A stretch of 64,000 nt of DNA from Tumebacillus_A lipolyticus (lineage in GTDB: Bacteria > Bacillota > Bacilli > Tumebacillales > Tumebacillaceae): the NCBI RefSeq assembly GCF_042682745.1, contig NZ_JBHUIO010000002.1, positions 620,001-684,000 on the forward strand, given 5' to 3'. The notes below the pieces were generated by a model. That model did no database searches. It saw only the letters and a program-made list of their open reading frames with translations, and was not told the DNA's origin. The position numbers were made by a program, and so were the translations under genes. Below, piece after piece: positions 30,091 to 37,980 of the stretch (positions are counted from its first letter, which is position 1; each line of letters starts with the position of its first letter).

Positions 30091-31281
30091 TCAGGAGAGA
30101 ATTTTTCCGTAGATTCCGCCGCCGCCCGTCTCGATCGGCAGCTGCCCGATCCGGGCGAGCGCAATATCGTGCGCGATCTTTGCCCCTACGACCTCGCGCA
30201 GCTGCTCTTCGGTCGCCACATGCAGCACGTTCATCTCCGTGCCAAAATGGTCGAGCAATCGATCGAGCGTTCGCTTGCCGACTTTCGGGATGAATTCGAG
30301 CGGAATTTGATAATGATAGGGAGCGCGGTGCGCCGGGTGCACGGGCTCTTGGCGATCGGCGATCGATCTGATGCGATCAAACACCCCGCGCACAATCTTG
30401 TTCCCCCCGCAGGCCGGACAGTGCAGATGGTGGGTGGTGGCGGTATCGATCACTTGCTCACAGGCGAGACAAAAGGTGCGGTGATATTTGCCCAGCGAGG
30501 GCTGTAGCCCATAGTTTGCGACGACACACCGTCCCTCTTGGCGCAAAAGCGCTTTTTTCACCTCAGCAAAGGTCGGCTCCGCAAGCCGCACCCGGTTGTA
30601 CTCACGACCGATCTTCGGCAGCGAATGGGCATCCGAGTTGGAGATAAACGTCACTTCTTGAAGCTCGGAGAGCAGATCGGCCATGTCCGCATCTGCAGAC
30701 AGTCCGAGCTCCAAGGCGGTCAGATCTTTGAGCTCCACCATCTCCGACACGCGTGGCACACAGTTGCCGAGCACTCCTTTATGCGGTGTGAACGCATGAT
30801 TGATCACAAAGATCCCCGCGAGCTCCACACATTTTGCTTGCAGTTCAAACGATGTGCAGCGGGCTCGCTGTGAAGAGAGCACCGGATTGGTCACCCGTTG
30901 GGTCAGCCAGTTGGAAAACTCGCGCATCGCGCTCAGATCTGGCATCCAGACGCCAAAATGAGCGGCACCACCAGCAGGGCCTGCCGTCTCCACCTCAGCT
31001 CCCAGCAACAGGGTGGTCTTGCCCTGGAAGTCATACCCTCCGCCTGGCAGCTCGGTCAGCACGCCAAGACGTACCTGCTCTTCGATCTCCGCAAGCACCG
31101 GCGGTGAAACAGCATCGATGATCCCGATGATCTCGATGCCTTTTCGTTCGGCAGCTTCGCGGATGATTTCATAAAAGGTCAGATTTTTGGCTGCTGTGAT
31201 CTTGACGGGGCGACCGTCTCGCGTGCGTCCGATGTGAATGTGCAAGTCTAAGTAAAAGTCGCGAAGCATCGCCTGTGACAC
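30091..31281 (-). CDS. Endonuclease Q family protein (YqxK-like)
   Basis: A 396-aa PHP-fold protein. The N-terminal metal motif is FYLDLHIHIGRTRDGRPVKI, further ligands lie in GAEVETAG, FVINHAFTPHKG and FISNSDAHSLPKIGREYNR. A four-Cys zinc finger follows (FCLACEQ...LHCPACGG), and the C-terminus has a helix-hairpin-helix (KVGKRTLDRLLDHFG). This is the layout of EndoQ, which cuts 5' of deaminated bases, and of B. subtilis YqxK. The GTG at 31281 follows AAGGAAAGG and lies 1 bp after the nudF stop, so the two are coupled. Confidence 0.88.
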   Translation of the reverse strand: MSQAMLRDFYLDLHIHIGRTRDGRPVKITAAKNLTFYEIIREAAERKGIEIIGIIDAVSPPVLAEIEEQVRLGVLTELPGGGYDFQGKTTLLLGAEVETAGPAGGAAHFGVWMPDLSAMREFSNWLTQRVTNPVLSSQRARCTSFELQAKCVELAGIFVINHAFTPHKGVLGNCVPRVSEMVELKDLTALELGLSADADMADLLSELQEVTFISNSDAHSLPKIGREYNRVRLAEPTFAEVKKALLRQEGRCVVANYGLQPSLGKYHRTFCLACEQVIDTATTHHLHCPACGGNKIVRGVFDRIRSIADRQEPVHPAHRAPYHYQIPLEFIPKVGKRTLDRLLDHFGTEMNVLHVATEEQLREVVGAKIAHDIALARIGQLPIETGGGGIYGKILS

Positions 31282-31282
31282 A

Positions 31283-31840
31283 CTACGCCTTTCCTTGCAG
31301 GGCTCGCTCACGCAGCCACCAGTAGACGCAGGTCAACGTCTTCGCATCGTAGATCTCCCCGTCGACGATCATCTGCAGCGCTTGATCTGCCGTCACTTCG
31401 AACACATCGATAAACTCATCTTCATCCAAGTTCTGCTGCTTCAAGGTGAGCCCGGTCGCCACATAGGCGTGCATCAGCTCATCCGCAAATCCTGGCGACG
31501 TATAAAAGGATGCGAGATGCTTCCACTCGCTCGCGACATATCCGGTCTCCTCCTCCAACTCTCGCTTGGCAGACTCTAACGGATTCTCCCCGCGCTCCAA
31601 CTTGCCGGCCGGCGTCTCGACCAGCACGCGCTCTGTCGCCTTGCGAAACTGTTTGACGAGCAGGATCGTGTCCTTTTCTGTCAAGGCGAGCACCGTCACC
31701 GCACCCGGATGCAGGACCACTTCTCGCTGAGCTTCTTTGCCGTTGGGCAATTGGACCGTGTGCAAGGTGAGATCGATGATCTTGCCCTCATAGATCGTCT
31801 TGGACGATACGGTCTTTTCAATCAAATGTTCATTCGACAA
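31283..31840 (-). CDS. nudF: ADP-ribose pyrophosphatase, Nudix family
   Basis: A 185-aa Nudix hydrolase. The Nudix box is GKLERGENPLESAKRELEEE followed by TGY, fitting GX5EX7REUXEEXGU. LVKQFRKATERVLVETPAGKLE is typical of ADP-ribose pyrophosphatases. It hydrolyses ADP-ribose to AMP and ribose-5-phosphate. The start is a TTG at 31840 after AGGGGGAG; upstream sequence in the frame shows no family similarity. It is followed at once by the EndoQ-like gene, as in B. subtilis (nudF-yqxK-spoIIM). Confidence 0.92.
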   Translation of the reverse strand: MSNEHLIEKTVSSKTIYEGKIIDLTLHTVQLPNGKEAQREVVLHPGAVTVLALTEKDTILLVKQFRKATERVLVETPAGKLERGENPLESAKRELEEETGYVASEWKHLASFYTSPGFADELMHAYVATGLTLKQQNLDEDEFIDVFEVTADQALQMIVDGEIYDAKTLTCVYWWLRERALQGKA

Positions 31841-31859
31841 CGCGCTCTCCCCCTCAGGT

Positions 31860-31889
31860 GGTATAACCTGTCCCACGAAAGAATAGACT
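31860..31889 (+). promoter_or_regulatory. Candidate sigma-E promoter of the mciZ-like gene
   Basis: GGTATAA (31860-31866) and AATAGACT (31882-31889) resemble a weak sigma-E -35 and -10 with 15 nt between. B. subtilis mciZ is mother-cell (sigma-E) expressed. An AGACTGG/CCAGTCT hairpin (31885-31910) lies between this and the AGGAGG. Confidence 0.3.
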
Positions 31890-31926
31890 GGGAACAACCG
31901 AAGCCAGTCTAGGAGGGACAAACCGA

Positions 31927-32082
31927 ATGGTAAAAACCTACATGACGAACAACAGGTTGCGCTTGGTCGGAAAAGCATGGGAGATTCGAGCTGTTCTGCG
32001 CACGTTTGCGGGCACGAGCAGCACGACCCTCCATCAGTTCTTATCTGCCAACAACGCATCTGTCGAAGACCGCGCGGAGTGA
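31927..32082 (+). CDS. mciZ: MciZ-like Z-ring inhibitor peptide
   Basis: A 51-aa protein: MVKTYMTNNRLRLVGKAWEI, then RAVLRTFAGTSSTTLHQFLS and a polar tail. From memory B. subtilis MciZ (40 aa) contains LVGKAWEIRAKLKEYG, so the shared LVGKAWEIRA core is strong. MciZ binds FtsZ and blocks Z-ring formation in the mother cell during sporulation. AGGAGG lies 10 nt before the ATG. It is divergent from nudF, as in B. subtilis. The last 49 bp overlap the 3' end of the convergent DUF3866 gene. It is about 11 residues longer at the C-terminus than the B. subtilis peptide. Confidence 0.78.
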   Translation: MVKTYMTNNRLRLVGKAWEIRAVLRTFAGTSSTTLHQFLSANNASVEDRAE

Positions 32083-33203
32083 TGCCGAGGCGGTCTTTTG
32101 ATTTGACGGAACGCCCATTCGGCCGCAGCGCCCGCCGCCAAAAAAAAGGCGGGATCTTCTTCGAGCGTGCGCCCCATCGTCTTCAATGGTACTTGAAAAG
32201 AGGTTGTTGCGTCCAGTATCGACCTGCCGCTCACTCCGACGAACCGATGTTTCTGATGCAGGTTGGCCGCTGTGAGCTGTGCGAAGATCTGTCCGTTCTG
32301 CTCCGCTTCCAAGTCGGGCAGCGGCACGACGGCAGATGCTAACGCCACCTGCCCGAGCGCGGTCAGCGTGTGATGCGACAGTCCGCGGTGGCGCGGGCGC
32401 GGGTCGGCGAACGACAGCCGCGGCACGACGATCGGGCTTCCCCCAAGCGTGTGAACCGCATTGACCGCCTGTCCAACCTCGATCCCCGTATGGCCAAACT
32501 TGCTCCCCGTCCCGACGATTCCAGGTCCCATCGCCACGACGATGCAATCTGCTCGCATCGCGTGGCGGGCGGCAAGCAGACCGGAGTACAGGTTGACCGC
32601 CTCCAGATCCCCTCCATAGGCGTGACCGACGGTGACGGTACCATGCAGAAGCCCCTGTCCCTGCAGAGCGGACACCGTCTTCGAAAAGGCGAGCGGCAGG
32701 GCTGCACCGTCTGTCATCACATAGCTGATCCGGCAGCGAGGGTCGCCCGCCTGTGCGAACAGATGCTGCAAAGTCATCACCACCGCGGGCAACATCGAAT
32801 GCAGTTCACAGATCACCACCTGAGCGCCTTCCAGCGTCTCCCGGCCGTGAAGCAATCCGTGCAGAGGATGATCCTGCTCTTCCACCGCGTGCACCGCTCG
32901 TTGAAGCGGCGTGTAGCGCAATTTCATGATGTGGCCAGCCGATCGGGCCACAGCTAGAAGCGCGTCGTCTTGCTCGGCATGGCGAAGCGGTACGACGACA
33001 AAGTGCACCCCGCCTGAGCCGAGTCCCAGCCTGACTGCGGTCGTGTTCAGCAGCACCTCATCGCCCTCGCGCAAAGGGTGGTGCACCCCCGACTCCTCAA
33101 ACGCCAGCTCCTGCTTGCCGTTCACCTCGACGATCAGCTCTCGACCGCTCGCCGTCGCCTGAAGAACGGTGCGCACGATCCCTCGCTCCACATGCCGCTT
33201 CAT
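32034..33203 (-). CDS. DUF3866 family protein
   Basis: A 389-aa protein. It begins MKRHVERGIVRTVLQATASG and contains GVHFVVVPLRHAEQDD, IMKLRYTPLQRAVHAVEEQD, CELHSMLPAVV, VTVGHAYGGDLEAVNLYSGL and VAMGPGIVGTGSKFGHTGIEVG. I recognise it as DUF3866, a family common in Bacillales with no known function. It probably is a soluble enzyme, to judge by the conserved His/Gly-rich segments. The GTG/ATG region overlaps the upstream M20 peptidase stop by 4 bp (33200-33203), so it is translationally coupled to it. The 3' end overlaps mciZ on the other strand. Confidence 0.82.
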   Translation of the reverse strand: MKRHVERGIVRTVLQATASGRELIVEVNGKQELAFEESGVHHPLREGDEVLLNTTAVRLGLGSGGVHFVVVPLRHAEQDDALLAVARSAGHIMKLRYTPLQRAVHAVEEQDHPLHGLLHGRETLEGAQVVICELHSMLPAVVMTLQHLFAQAGDPRCRISYVMTDGAALPLAFSKTVSALQGQGLLHGTVTVGHAYGGDLEAVNLYSGLLAARHAMRADCIVVAMGPGIVGTGSKFGHTGIEVGQAVNAVHTLGGSPIVVPRLSFADPRPRHRGLSHHTLTALGQVALASAVVPLPDLEAEQNGQIFAQLTAANLHQKHRFVGVSGRSILDATTSFQVPLKTMGRTLEEDPAFFLAAGAAAEWAFRQIKRPPRHHSARSSTDALLADKN

Positions 33204-34384
33204 CGAGATTTCACCTCTGTGCGCTCTGCCGCCGTCTGAATGATGCCGATCACCAAGCGAGTTGCATCGATCAGATCTTTCACCTTCAGGCTCTCTTCCA
33301 CCGTATGGTCTTTTGTAGCGCCCACGCCCAGATTGACTGCCGGAATGCCTTTTGCATTCAGATTGTTCGTGTCGCTTCCGCCGCCGCGGGGCGCGAGCTT
33401 CGGTTCAAGGCCCGCTTTTCGCACCCCTTCCATCGCCAGCCGCACCACCTCGTCCGCTTCGGTCAGATTGAAGCCAAGATAGATCTTCTCCTCCTCAAAA
33501 TCCATCCGGGCACTCCACTTCTCAACGGCGAGGTCGAAGGCGGTGCGGATCTTGGCGATCTGCTCGTTCAGCTTTTGATCGTTCCGACTTCTGACCTCCC
33601 CGTTGATCTCACAGCGGTCACAGACGATATTGGTGCGCTCTCCCCCTTTGATGATGCCGATGTTGCTCGTCGTCTCCTCGTCGATGCGCCCAAACGTCAG
33701 GTTGGCGAGCGCGTCTGCTGCGACGGAGATCGCGTTTAGCCCATCCTCAGGATTGACACCGCTGTGCGCCGCTTTGCCAAAGATGCGCACCGTAAAATCG
33801 ACTTCGGTGGGAGCTTGCGTGATGATCGTGTCCGGGGGACCTCCCGAGTCCATGACGAACGCATACTGCGATCTAATATTTTTTTCTTCCAAATAGAGCG
33901 ATCCAAAGAGACCTGTCTCCTCCGCGATCGTAAACACAAACTGCAGATCGCCATGTGGCACATCGTTTTCTTGCAGATACCGAATCGCTTCCAAGATGGC
34001 GCAGATGCCGGAGCGGTCATCCGCGCCGAGGATTGTCTTGCCGTCCGTTTTGATCACGCCATCCTGCTCGATCGGTCGAATGCCTTTGTTCGGGACGACC
34101 GTGTCCATGTGCGCGGTGAACATCAGAGCGGGCACGCCCTCCTGATTGCCCTTCATGAAAGCGATCAGATTGCCCGTCTTCGGCGCTTGTCCCAACGTTT
34201 TCACCGTCTCCTGATTCAGCCGGTGCAGCGCCCTCTGCCCCGCATCGTCTTCGAACGCCTCCAGACCATATTCTTGCAACGCTTTAAGCAAATAGTCGGC
34301 CACCGGGCGCTCCTGATGGGAAGGCGCATTGATCTTCACCAGTTCCAAAAAGCGCTTGACCACCTGTTGTTCGTTCAGTTGCAC
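33200..34384 (-). CDS. M20-family tripeptidase-like aminopeptidase (PepT-like)
   Basis: A ~394-aa M20/M25/M40 metallopeptidase. The zinc sites are MFTAHMDTVVPNKG (HxD), TILGADDRSG, and FTIAEETGLFGS (EE). VMDSGGPPDTIITQAPTE and the closing PRGGGSDTNNLNAKGIPAVNLG complete the family pattern. It should release N-terminal residues from short peptides in the cytoplasm. Starts at 34390 (ATG), 34387 (TTG) and 34384 (GTG) are all possible; the GTG has the best spacing from AAGGGG. A paralogue lies at 37981-39099. It is coupled to the DUF3866 gene by an ATGA-type overlap. Confidence 0.88.
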   Translation of the reverse strand: MQLNEQQVVKRFLELVKINAPSHQERPVADYLLKALQEYGLEAFEDDAGQRALHRLNQETVKTLGQAPKTGNLIAFMKGNQEGVPALMFTAHMDTVVPNKGIRPIEQDGVIKTDGKTILGADDRSGICAILEAIRYLQENDVPHGDLQFVFTIAEETGLFGSLYLEEKNIRSQYAFVMDSGGPPDTIITQAPTEVDFTVRIFGKAAHSGVNPEDGLNAISVAADALANLTFGRIDEETTSNIGIIKGGERTNIVCDRCEINGEVRSRNDQKLNEQIAKIRTAFDLAVEKWSARMDFEEEKIYLGFNLTEADEVVRLAMEGVRKAGLEPKLAPRGGGSDTNNLNAKGIPAVNLGVGATKDHTVEESLKVKDLIDATRLVIGIIQTAAERTEVKSR

Positions 34385-34478
34385 CAACATCACCCCTTTG
34401 CCATTGCTCAACATTTCCTTTCAGCACCTAGTATGACCTGATTGTGGCAAGGCTAAGCGAGCGTCCGGCACGAAGAAA

Positions 34479-34537
34479 AGCGGTAGGAAAGAACAGCTTG
34501 CACCCGCGACGGAGACAGGCTGTTCTTTCCTACCGCT
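34479..34537 (-). terminator. Long-stem terminator of the TauE-family gene
   Basis: A 19-bp perfect inverted repeat: AGCGGTAGGAAAGAACAGC (34479-34497) and its complement at 34519-34537, with a 21-nt loop and a TTTT run on the minus strand. It lies 17 bp after the stop codon. Confidence 0.75.
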
Positions 34538-34553
34538 CTGTTTACAAATCGTT

Positions 34554-35354
34554 TCAACGCAACACCCACCATTGCCAGATCAGTTCGCCCCAGATCTGCA
34601 AAGCGGACAACAAGATCACCCCGATCATGACGAGGCGCAACAGGCGAACGTTCATCTTCTGCCCAACTTTCGCACCGATCCACGAACCGACTAGGCTGGC
34701 GATCACGAGCAAGAACGAAAGCGCGTAGAGCGTATGACCTGCGCTCACCTTGCCGATCACACCTCCGATGCTCGATAAAAATACGATCGTCAGCGAACAG
34801 GAGATCGCCGTGCGCGTGGGCAGTTTTAATACATTGATCATCAGCGGGATCAACAGGAACGAACCTCCCGCGCCCACAATACCCGATAGAATGCCGACAA
34901 CTGATGACAGCAGGATCGCGCGCGATCGATCGATCACCGCTCCTGCTCCGATCTCATCTGATAGTTCCCCCCGCTGTCCGCCAACCATGATCACCACCGC
35001 TGCCAACGCCATCGTGCCATAGAGCAGATGGATCACCACACCGTCGATCATGCCCGACAAGAAGCCTCCAACCAAGCTACCGAAAAGCATACCTCCCCCG
35101 ATGATCAGCACCACCTGACGCGAAAACCACGGCGAACGGCGGTACATCAGCATCCCGATTCCGGAGGATGCAAACACTTGAAACATCGTCGCAGACGAGA
35201 TTTCGATCGGCGACATCGCATAGGCACCAAACAGAGGAGGGACAAAGTAGAGGAGCGGATAGGTCAGGATCGCACCGCCGACTCCGAGCATGCCGGAGAA
35301 GAAGGAACCGATCAAGCCGATCAGCACGTATACTACCACATCTACACCTGTCAC
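34554..35354 (-). CDS. TauE/SafE-family sulfite/anion exporter
   Basis: A 266-aa protein with about eight hydrophobic helices and the duplicated family motif: first copy VLIGLIGSFFSGMLGVGGAIL, second copy SSVVGILSGIVGAGGSFLLIP. This internal repeat (xxxGxxxGxxGxGGxxxxxP) is diagnostic of the TauE/SafE (DUF81) family, which moves sulfite, sulfoacetate and other sulfur anions. The substrate here is unknown. The GTG at 35354 follows AAAGGAG at 8 nt. It stands alone between two terminators. Confidence 0.9.
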   Translation of the reverse strand: MTGVDVVVYVLIGLIGSFFSGMLGVGGAILTYPLLYFVPPLFGAYAMSPIEISSATMFQVFASSGIGMLMYRRSPWFSRQVVLIIGGGMLFGSLVGGFLSGMIDGVVIHLLYGTMALAAVVIMVGGQRGELSDEIGAGAVIDRSRAILLSSVVGILSGIVGAGGSFLLIPLMINVLKLPTRTAISCSLTIVFLSSIGGVIGKVSAGHTLYALSFLLVIASLVGSWIGAKVGQKMNVRLLRLVMIGVILLSALQIWGELIWQWWVLR

Positions 35355-35439
35355 TCCCGAATCTCCTTTCCAGACCCAAACGTACACTTCTATACCTATT
35401 GTAACACAGGTGAAAAATGTCTGTACCGCTTGTTGTCAC

Positions 35440-35469
35440 TTGTCAGACAGCAGCAAAACGATTTATAAT
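35440..35469 (+). promoter_or_regulatory. Sigma-A promoter of the zinc-ribbon gene
   Basis: TTGTCA (35440-35445), 18 nt and TATAAT (35464-35469). It starts ~60 nt before the ATG at 35503. Confidence 0.6.
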
Positions 35470-35502
35470 ACCAAGTATAATGATTGGGATTTGGTGATAA
35501 AA

Positions 35503-35742
35503 ATGAACGCTTGGCAACGTTTTTGGAAGCCGCTCACCGGCCGCTGCCCCTATTGCAGCGAAAAGTTGATCTCAACACTTTCACAGACCGGTTTTAGCAG
35601 CCGCTATCGGGTGTGTCCGAACCACCATTATGTGGAGGAGACGGTACCTGCCGCCGATACGGTGCTCATCTACCAGCAAGATGGTGCTGCGATCGACCAT
35701 CCGGTTTTTGCGATGATCGAAATGGACGAACCAAACGCATAG
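35503..35742 (+). CDS. Small zinc-ribbon-like protein
   Basis: A 79-aa protein beginning MNAWQRFWKPLTGRCPYCSE. It has a CPYC pair, then a CPNHH after 18 residues, which could close a zinc site (C2-CH or C2-C/H2). The C-terminal half (DTVLIYQQDGAAIDHPVFAMIEMDE) is acidic. I do not recognise a family. Support comes from a consensus promoter, a GGTG ribosome-binding site, the cysteine pattern, and a small hairpin downstream. It is alone on the plus strand between minus-strand genes. Confidence 0.6.
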   Translation: MNAWQRFWKPLTGRCPYCSEKLISTLSQTGFSSRYRVCPNHHYVEETVPAADTVLIYQQDGAAIDHPVFAMIEMDEPNA

Positions 35743-35751
35743 ACGATCGAT

Positions 35752-35775
35752 CGGGAGACCGTTTGTGGTGTCCCG
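35752..35775 (+). terminator. Weak hairpin after the zinc-ribbon gene
   Basis: CGGGAGACC (35752-35760) and GGTGTCCCG (35767-35775) pair with one mismatch, followed by TCTTTCG rather than a clean T-run. It lies 9 bp after the stop. Confidence 0.4.
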
Positions 35776-35823
35776 TCTTTCGCTTGAACAGCTCGACCTG
35801 TCGCTCGTCGACAGCGCGTCAAG

Positions 35824-35856
35824 CAAAAAATAGCACCTGTCATCCGACAGGTGCTA
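35824..35856 (-). terminator. Terminator of the Cache chemoreceptor gene
   Basis: TAGCACCTGTC (35831-35841) and GACAGGTGCTA (35846-35856) form a perfect 11-bp stem with a T-run on the minus strand, 14 bp after the stop codon. Confidence 0.88.
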
Positions 35857-35869
35857 CTTCAGGTTGAGT

Positions 35870-37861
35870 CTACTCTTCAAAATTGAAACGTTTGACCGCC
35901 TTGTTCAGCTCGTCTGCGAGCATCGCCAGTTCGTTCATCGAATCGGACAGCGTCGCAAGCGTCGCGCTCTGCTCCTCGACAGATGCAGCAACCTCTTCGC
36001 TAGAGGCTGCCGTCTGCTCCGCGACGGCGGCGATCGATTGGAACTCTCCTTCAACCCCGACCGCTTCTTCTGTCGCTTCATCGGTCAGACGGTGCACCTG
36101 GCTGATCTCGCTCGTCACGACGGTCAATCCAGAGCTGACAAGCCCAAACGCGTGCTCCGCCTCTTCAACCGCCGCGCTTCCTGCCGATACGGCAGTCAGC
36201 CCCTGCTGCATCCCTTCGATGCTCTCGTCCACCTGATCGCGCATCTCACGAATCAAGGTCACGATCTCCTCTGCCGCTTTTCCCGACTGTTCTGCCAGCT
36301 TGCGCACCTCGTCGGCGACCACCGCAAACCCTCTGCCCTGCTCACCAGCGCGCGCCGCCTCGATCGCAGCATTCAATGCCAACAGGTTGGTTTGGCCGGC
36401 GATGCCAGCGATCAGATCGACGATATGACCGACCCGTTGCGACTGTTTTCCTAAGCGGTTCATCGTCTCCGCCGTCTGCACGACCTGTTGATGAATCGAA
36501 TTCATCTCGGTGCGCGTCTTGTCCATCGTGCGGCGACCGACAAGCACAGCCTCGTCCACCTCTTCTGCCCGCTGGCTGAGCTCAGATGCCCGCTTCTGGA
36601 TCTGCTCCAGAGAGCGAATCGCCGTGCTGAGCCGATCGTTCGCACGCTGCAAGGAATCGTTTTGGGAGTCGCTGCCGACCGCCACCGCGTCGATCGCCTG
36701 TGTCACTTGCTCGGCCGCGACCGAAGTTTCCTGCGCGCCGCGCGACAGTGTTTCGGTCAGGTCTGCTACTTTGCCTGCCGTCTCTTTCGCCATCGCTAGT
36801 AAGTCTGATACGCTTAAGATCATCGTATTATAATGTTCATATAACATCTTGAGTTCGCCCGAAGCTTTGACCGGCTTCGCTTTGGTCAGTTGACCTCCCG
36901 ACGCTCGTTTCAGACCGTCCATCACCGAGGTGATCGGTCGCATGATCGAGCGAGTGGTCCAGATCGCGATCAGCACACAGACTACCATCACCAAGATCCA
37001 GATCAGGAGTTGATAAAATTGACTTTCCTCTTCTGCAGCGACGAGCGTTTCTCTCGATTCAGCGATGCGCAAAACGCCAAGCGTCTTCGCATTGTCAAAA
37101 TCGGTGAGGGGGATATAAAGAAAGCTATAAGGCACCCCGTTCAATTCCCCTTCGCTGCTATAGCTCTGCTTCTGTTCGATCACCGCATCGAGCAATGTTG
37201 GATCGGAGAGCGTGCTCTGCTCCCCAGGAATCGTCGAAACGAGCAGCGTTTTCTTGTCGGCGTTGAAAACTCCGACCTCTCCACCATCCATTCTCTTCAG
37301 TCGATCGACAAACTGTTGATCGGTGATCATGCCGATCGTGACAGTTCCGACGACTTTGCCCCCCTGCTTGACCGGAGACACTCCGCGCAGAGCAAGACCG
37401 GTCACCCCTTCTGCGACAAAGGATAGAGATTCGCCACGAGTGAGCACAGACATGATCGCCGAATCGCCGCGCTTGCTGTCCCCATACGTTTCAGGTTGGT
37501 GTCCCCGATATGCGACCATTCCGTCTTGATCGACAACTTCAAATAGTGTGACATCTCTCATCTTGAGAGCGGCATACACCGTGTCGACCACCTCTGCGAT
37601 CTTCTTTCGATCCTTTTGGCTCAACGCCTCGATCAAGTCCTGATCCAAGGTCGCTTGCTCTGCCAACATGAGCGCTGTGTTCTTCTCAGATTCGATCACT
37701 TCGACCGCCGTCTCTTTTGCTGATTTCTCAGCCGACTTTTGCAGAGTTTCCAGCGAATGTGACGAGAAGAAGCTATTGATGCTGCCCATAATAAACATTG
37801 GAATCAGTGCCATTCCTAGCAGCAGGCAAAACATTTTGGTTCTCAATTTCAAGGTTTTCAT
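35870..37861 (-). CDS. Methyl-accepting chemotaxis protein with Cache sensor
   Basis: A 663-aa transducer. TM1 is near the start (MFCLLLGMALIPMFIMGSI). An extracellular region of ~250 residues has Cache-type pieces (VTLFEVVDQDGMVAYRGHQP, GLALRGVSPVKQGGKVVGTVTIGM). TM2 is LLIWILVMVVCVLIAIW, followed by a HAMP region and the signalling tip AGIAGQTNLLALNAAIEAARAGEQGRGFAVVADEVRKLAEQ. It senses a small extracellular ligand and controls CheA. It is monocistronic; the gap to the next gene holds its neighbour's terminator. The ligand is not predictable. Confidence 0.93.
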   Translation of the reverse strand: MKTLKLRTKMFCLLLGMALIPMFIMGSINSFFSSHSLETLQKSAEKSAKETAVEVIESEKNTALMLAEQATLDQDLIEALSQKDRKKIAEVVDTVYAALKMRDVTLFEVVDQDGMVAYRGHQPETYGDSKRGDSAIMSVLTRGESLSFVAEGVTGLALRGVSPVKQGGKVVGTVTIGMITDQQFVDRLKRMDGGEVGVFNADKKTLLVSTIPGEQSTLSDPTLLDAVIEQKQSYSSEGELNGVPYSFLYIPLTDFDNAKTLGVLRIAESRETLVAAEEESQFYQLLIWILVMVVCVLIAIWTTRSIMRPITSVMDGLKRASGGQLTKAKPVKASGELKMLYEHYNTMILSVSDLLAMAKETAGKVADLTETLSRGAQETSVAAEQVTQAIDAVAVGSDSQNDSLQRANDRLSTAIRSLEQIQKRASELSQRAEEVDEAVLVGRRTMDKTRTEMNSIHQQVVQTAETMNRLGKQSQRVGHIVDLIAGIAGQTNLLALNAAIEAARAGEQGRGFAVVADEVRKLAEQSGKAAEEIVTLIREMRDQVDESIEGMQQGLTAVSAGSAAVEEAEHAFGLVSSGLTVVTSEISQVHRLTDEATEEAVGVEGEFQSIAAVAEQTAASSEEVAASVEEQSATLATLSDSMNELAMLADELNKAVKRFNFEE

Positions 37862-37920
37862 CCTTCCTCAAGAGGTATAAGCATATAATTTGACGAGCCA
37901 CACCGATTAACCTCTTTAAA

Positions 37921-37955
37921 GAAAAAAAAGACCAACTTTCAAGTGAAAGTGGTCT
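37921..37955 (-). terminator. Terminator of the methylmalonyl-CoA operon / second M20 peptidase
   Basis: AGACCAACTTTC (37929-37940) pairs with GAAAGTGGTCT (37945-37955) with a bulge, and a long T-run follows on the minus strand. It lies 26 bp after the stop at 37981. Confidence 0.8.
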
Positions 37956-37980
37956 CGAAATTACATAAATTATAATAACT

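Noticed and set aside
34479..34537. 19-bp inverted repeats as ends of a mobile element.
   Set aside because: Only 21 nt separate them, and position after a stop codon with a short T-run fits a terminator.
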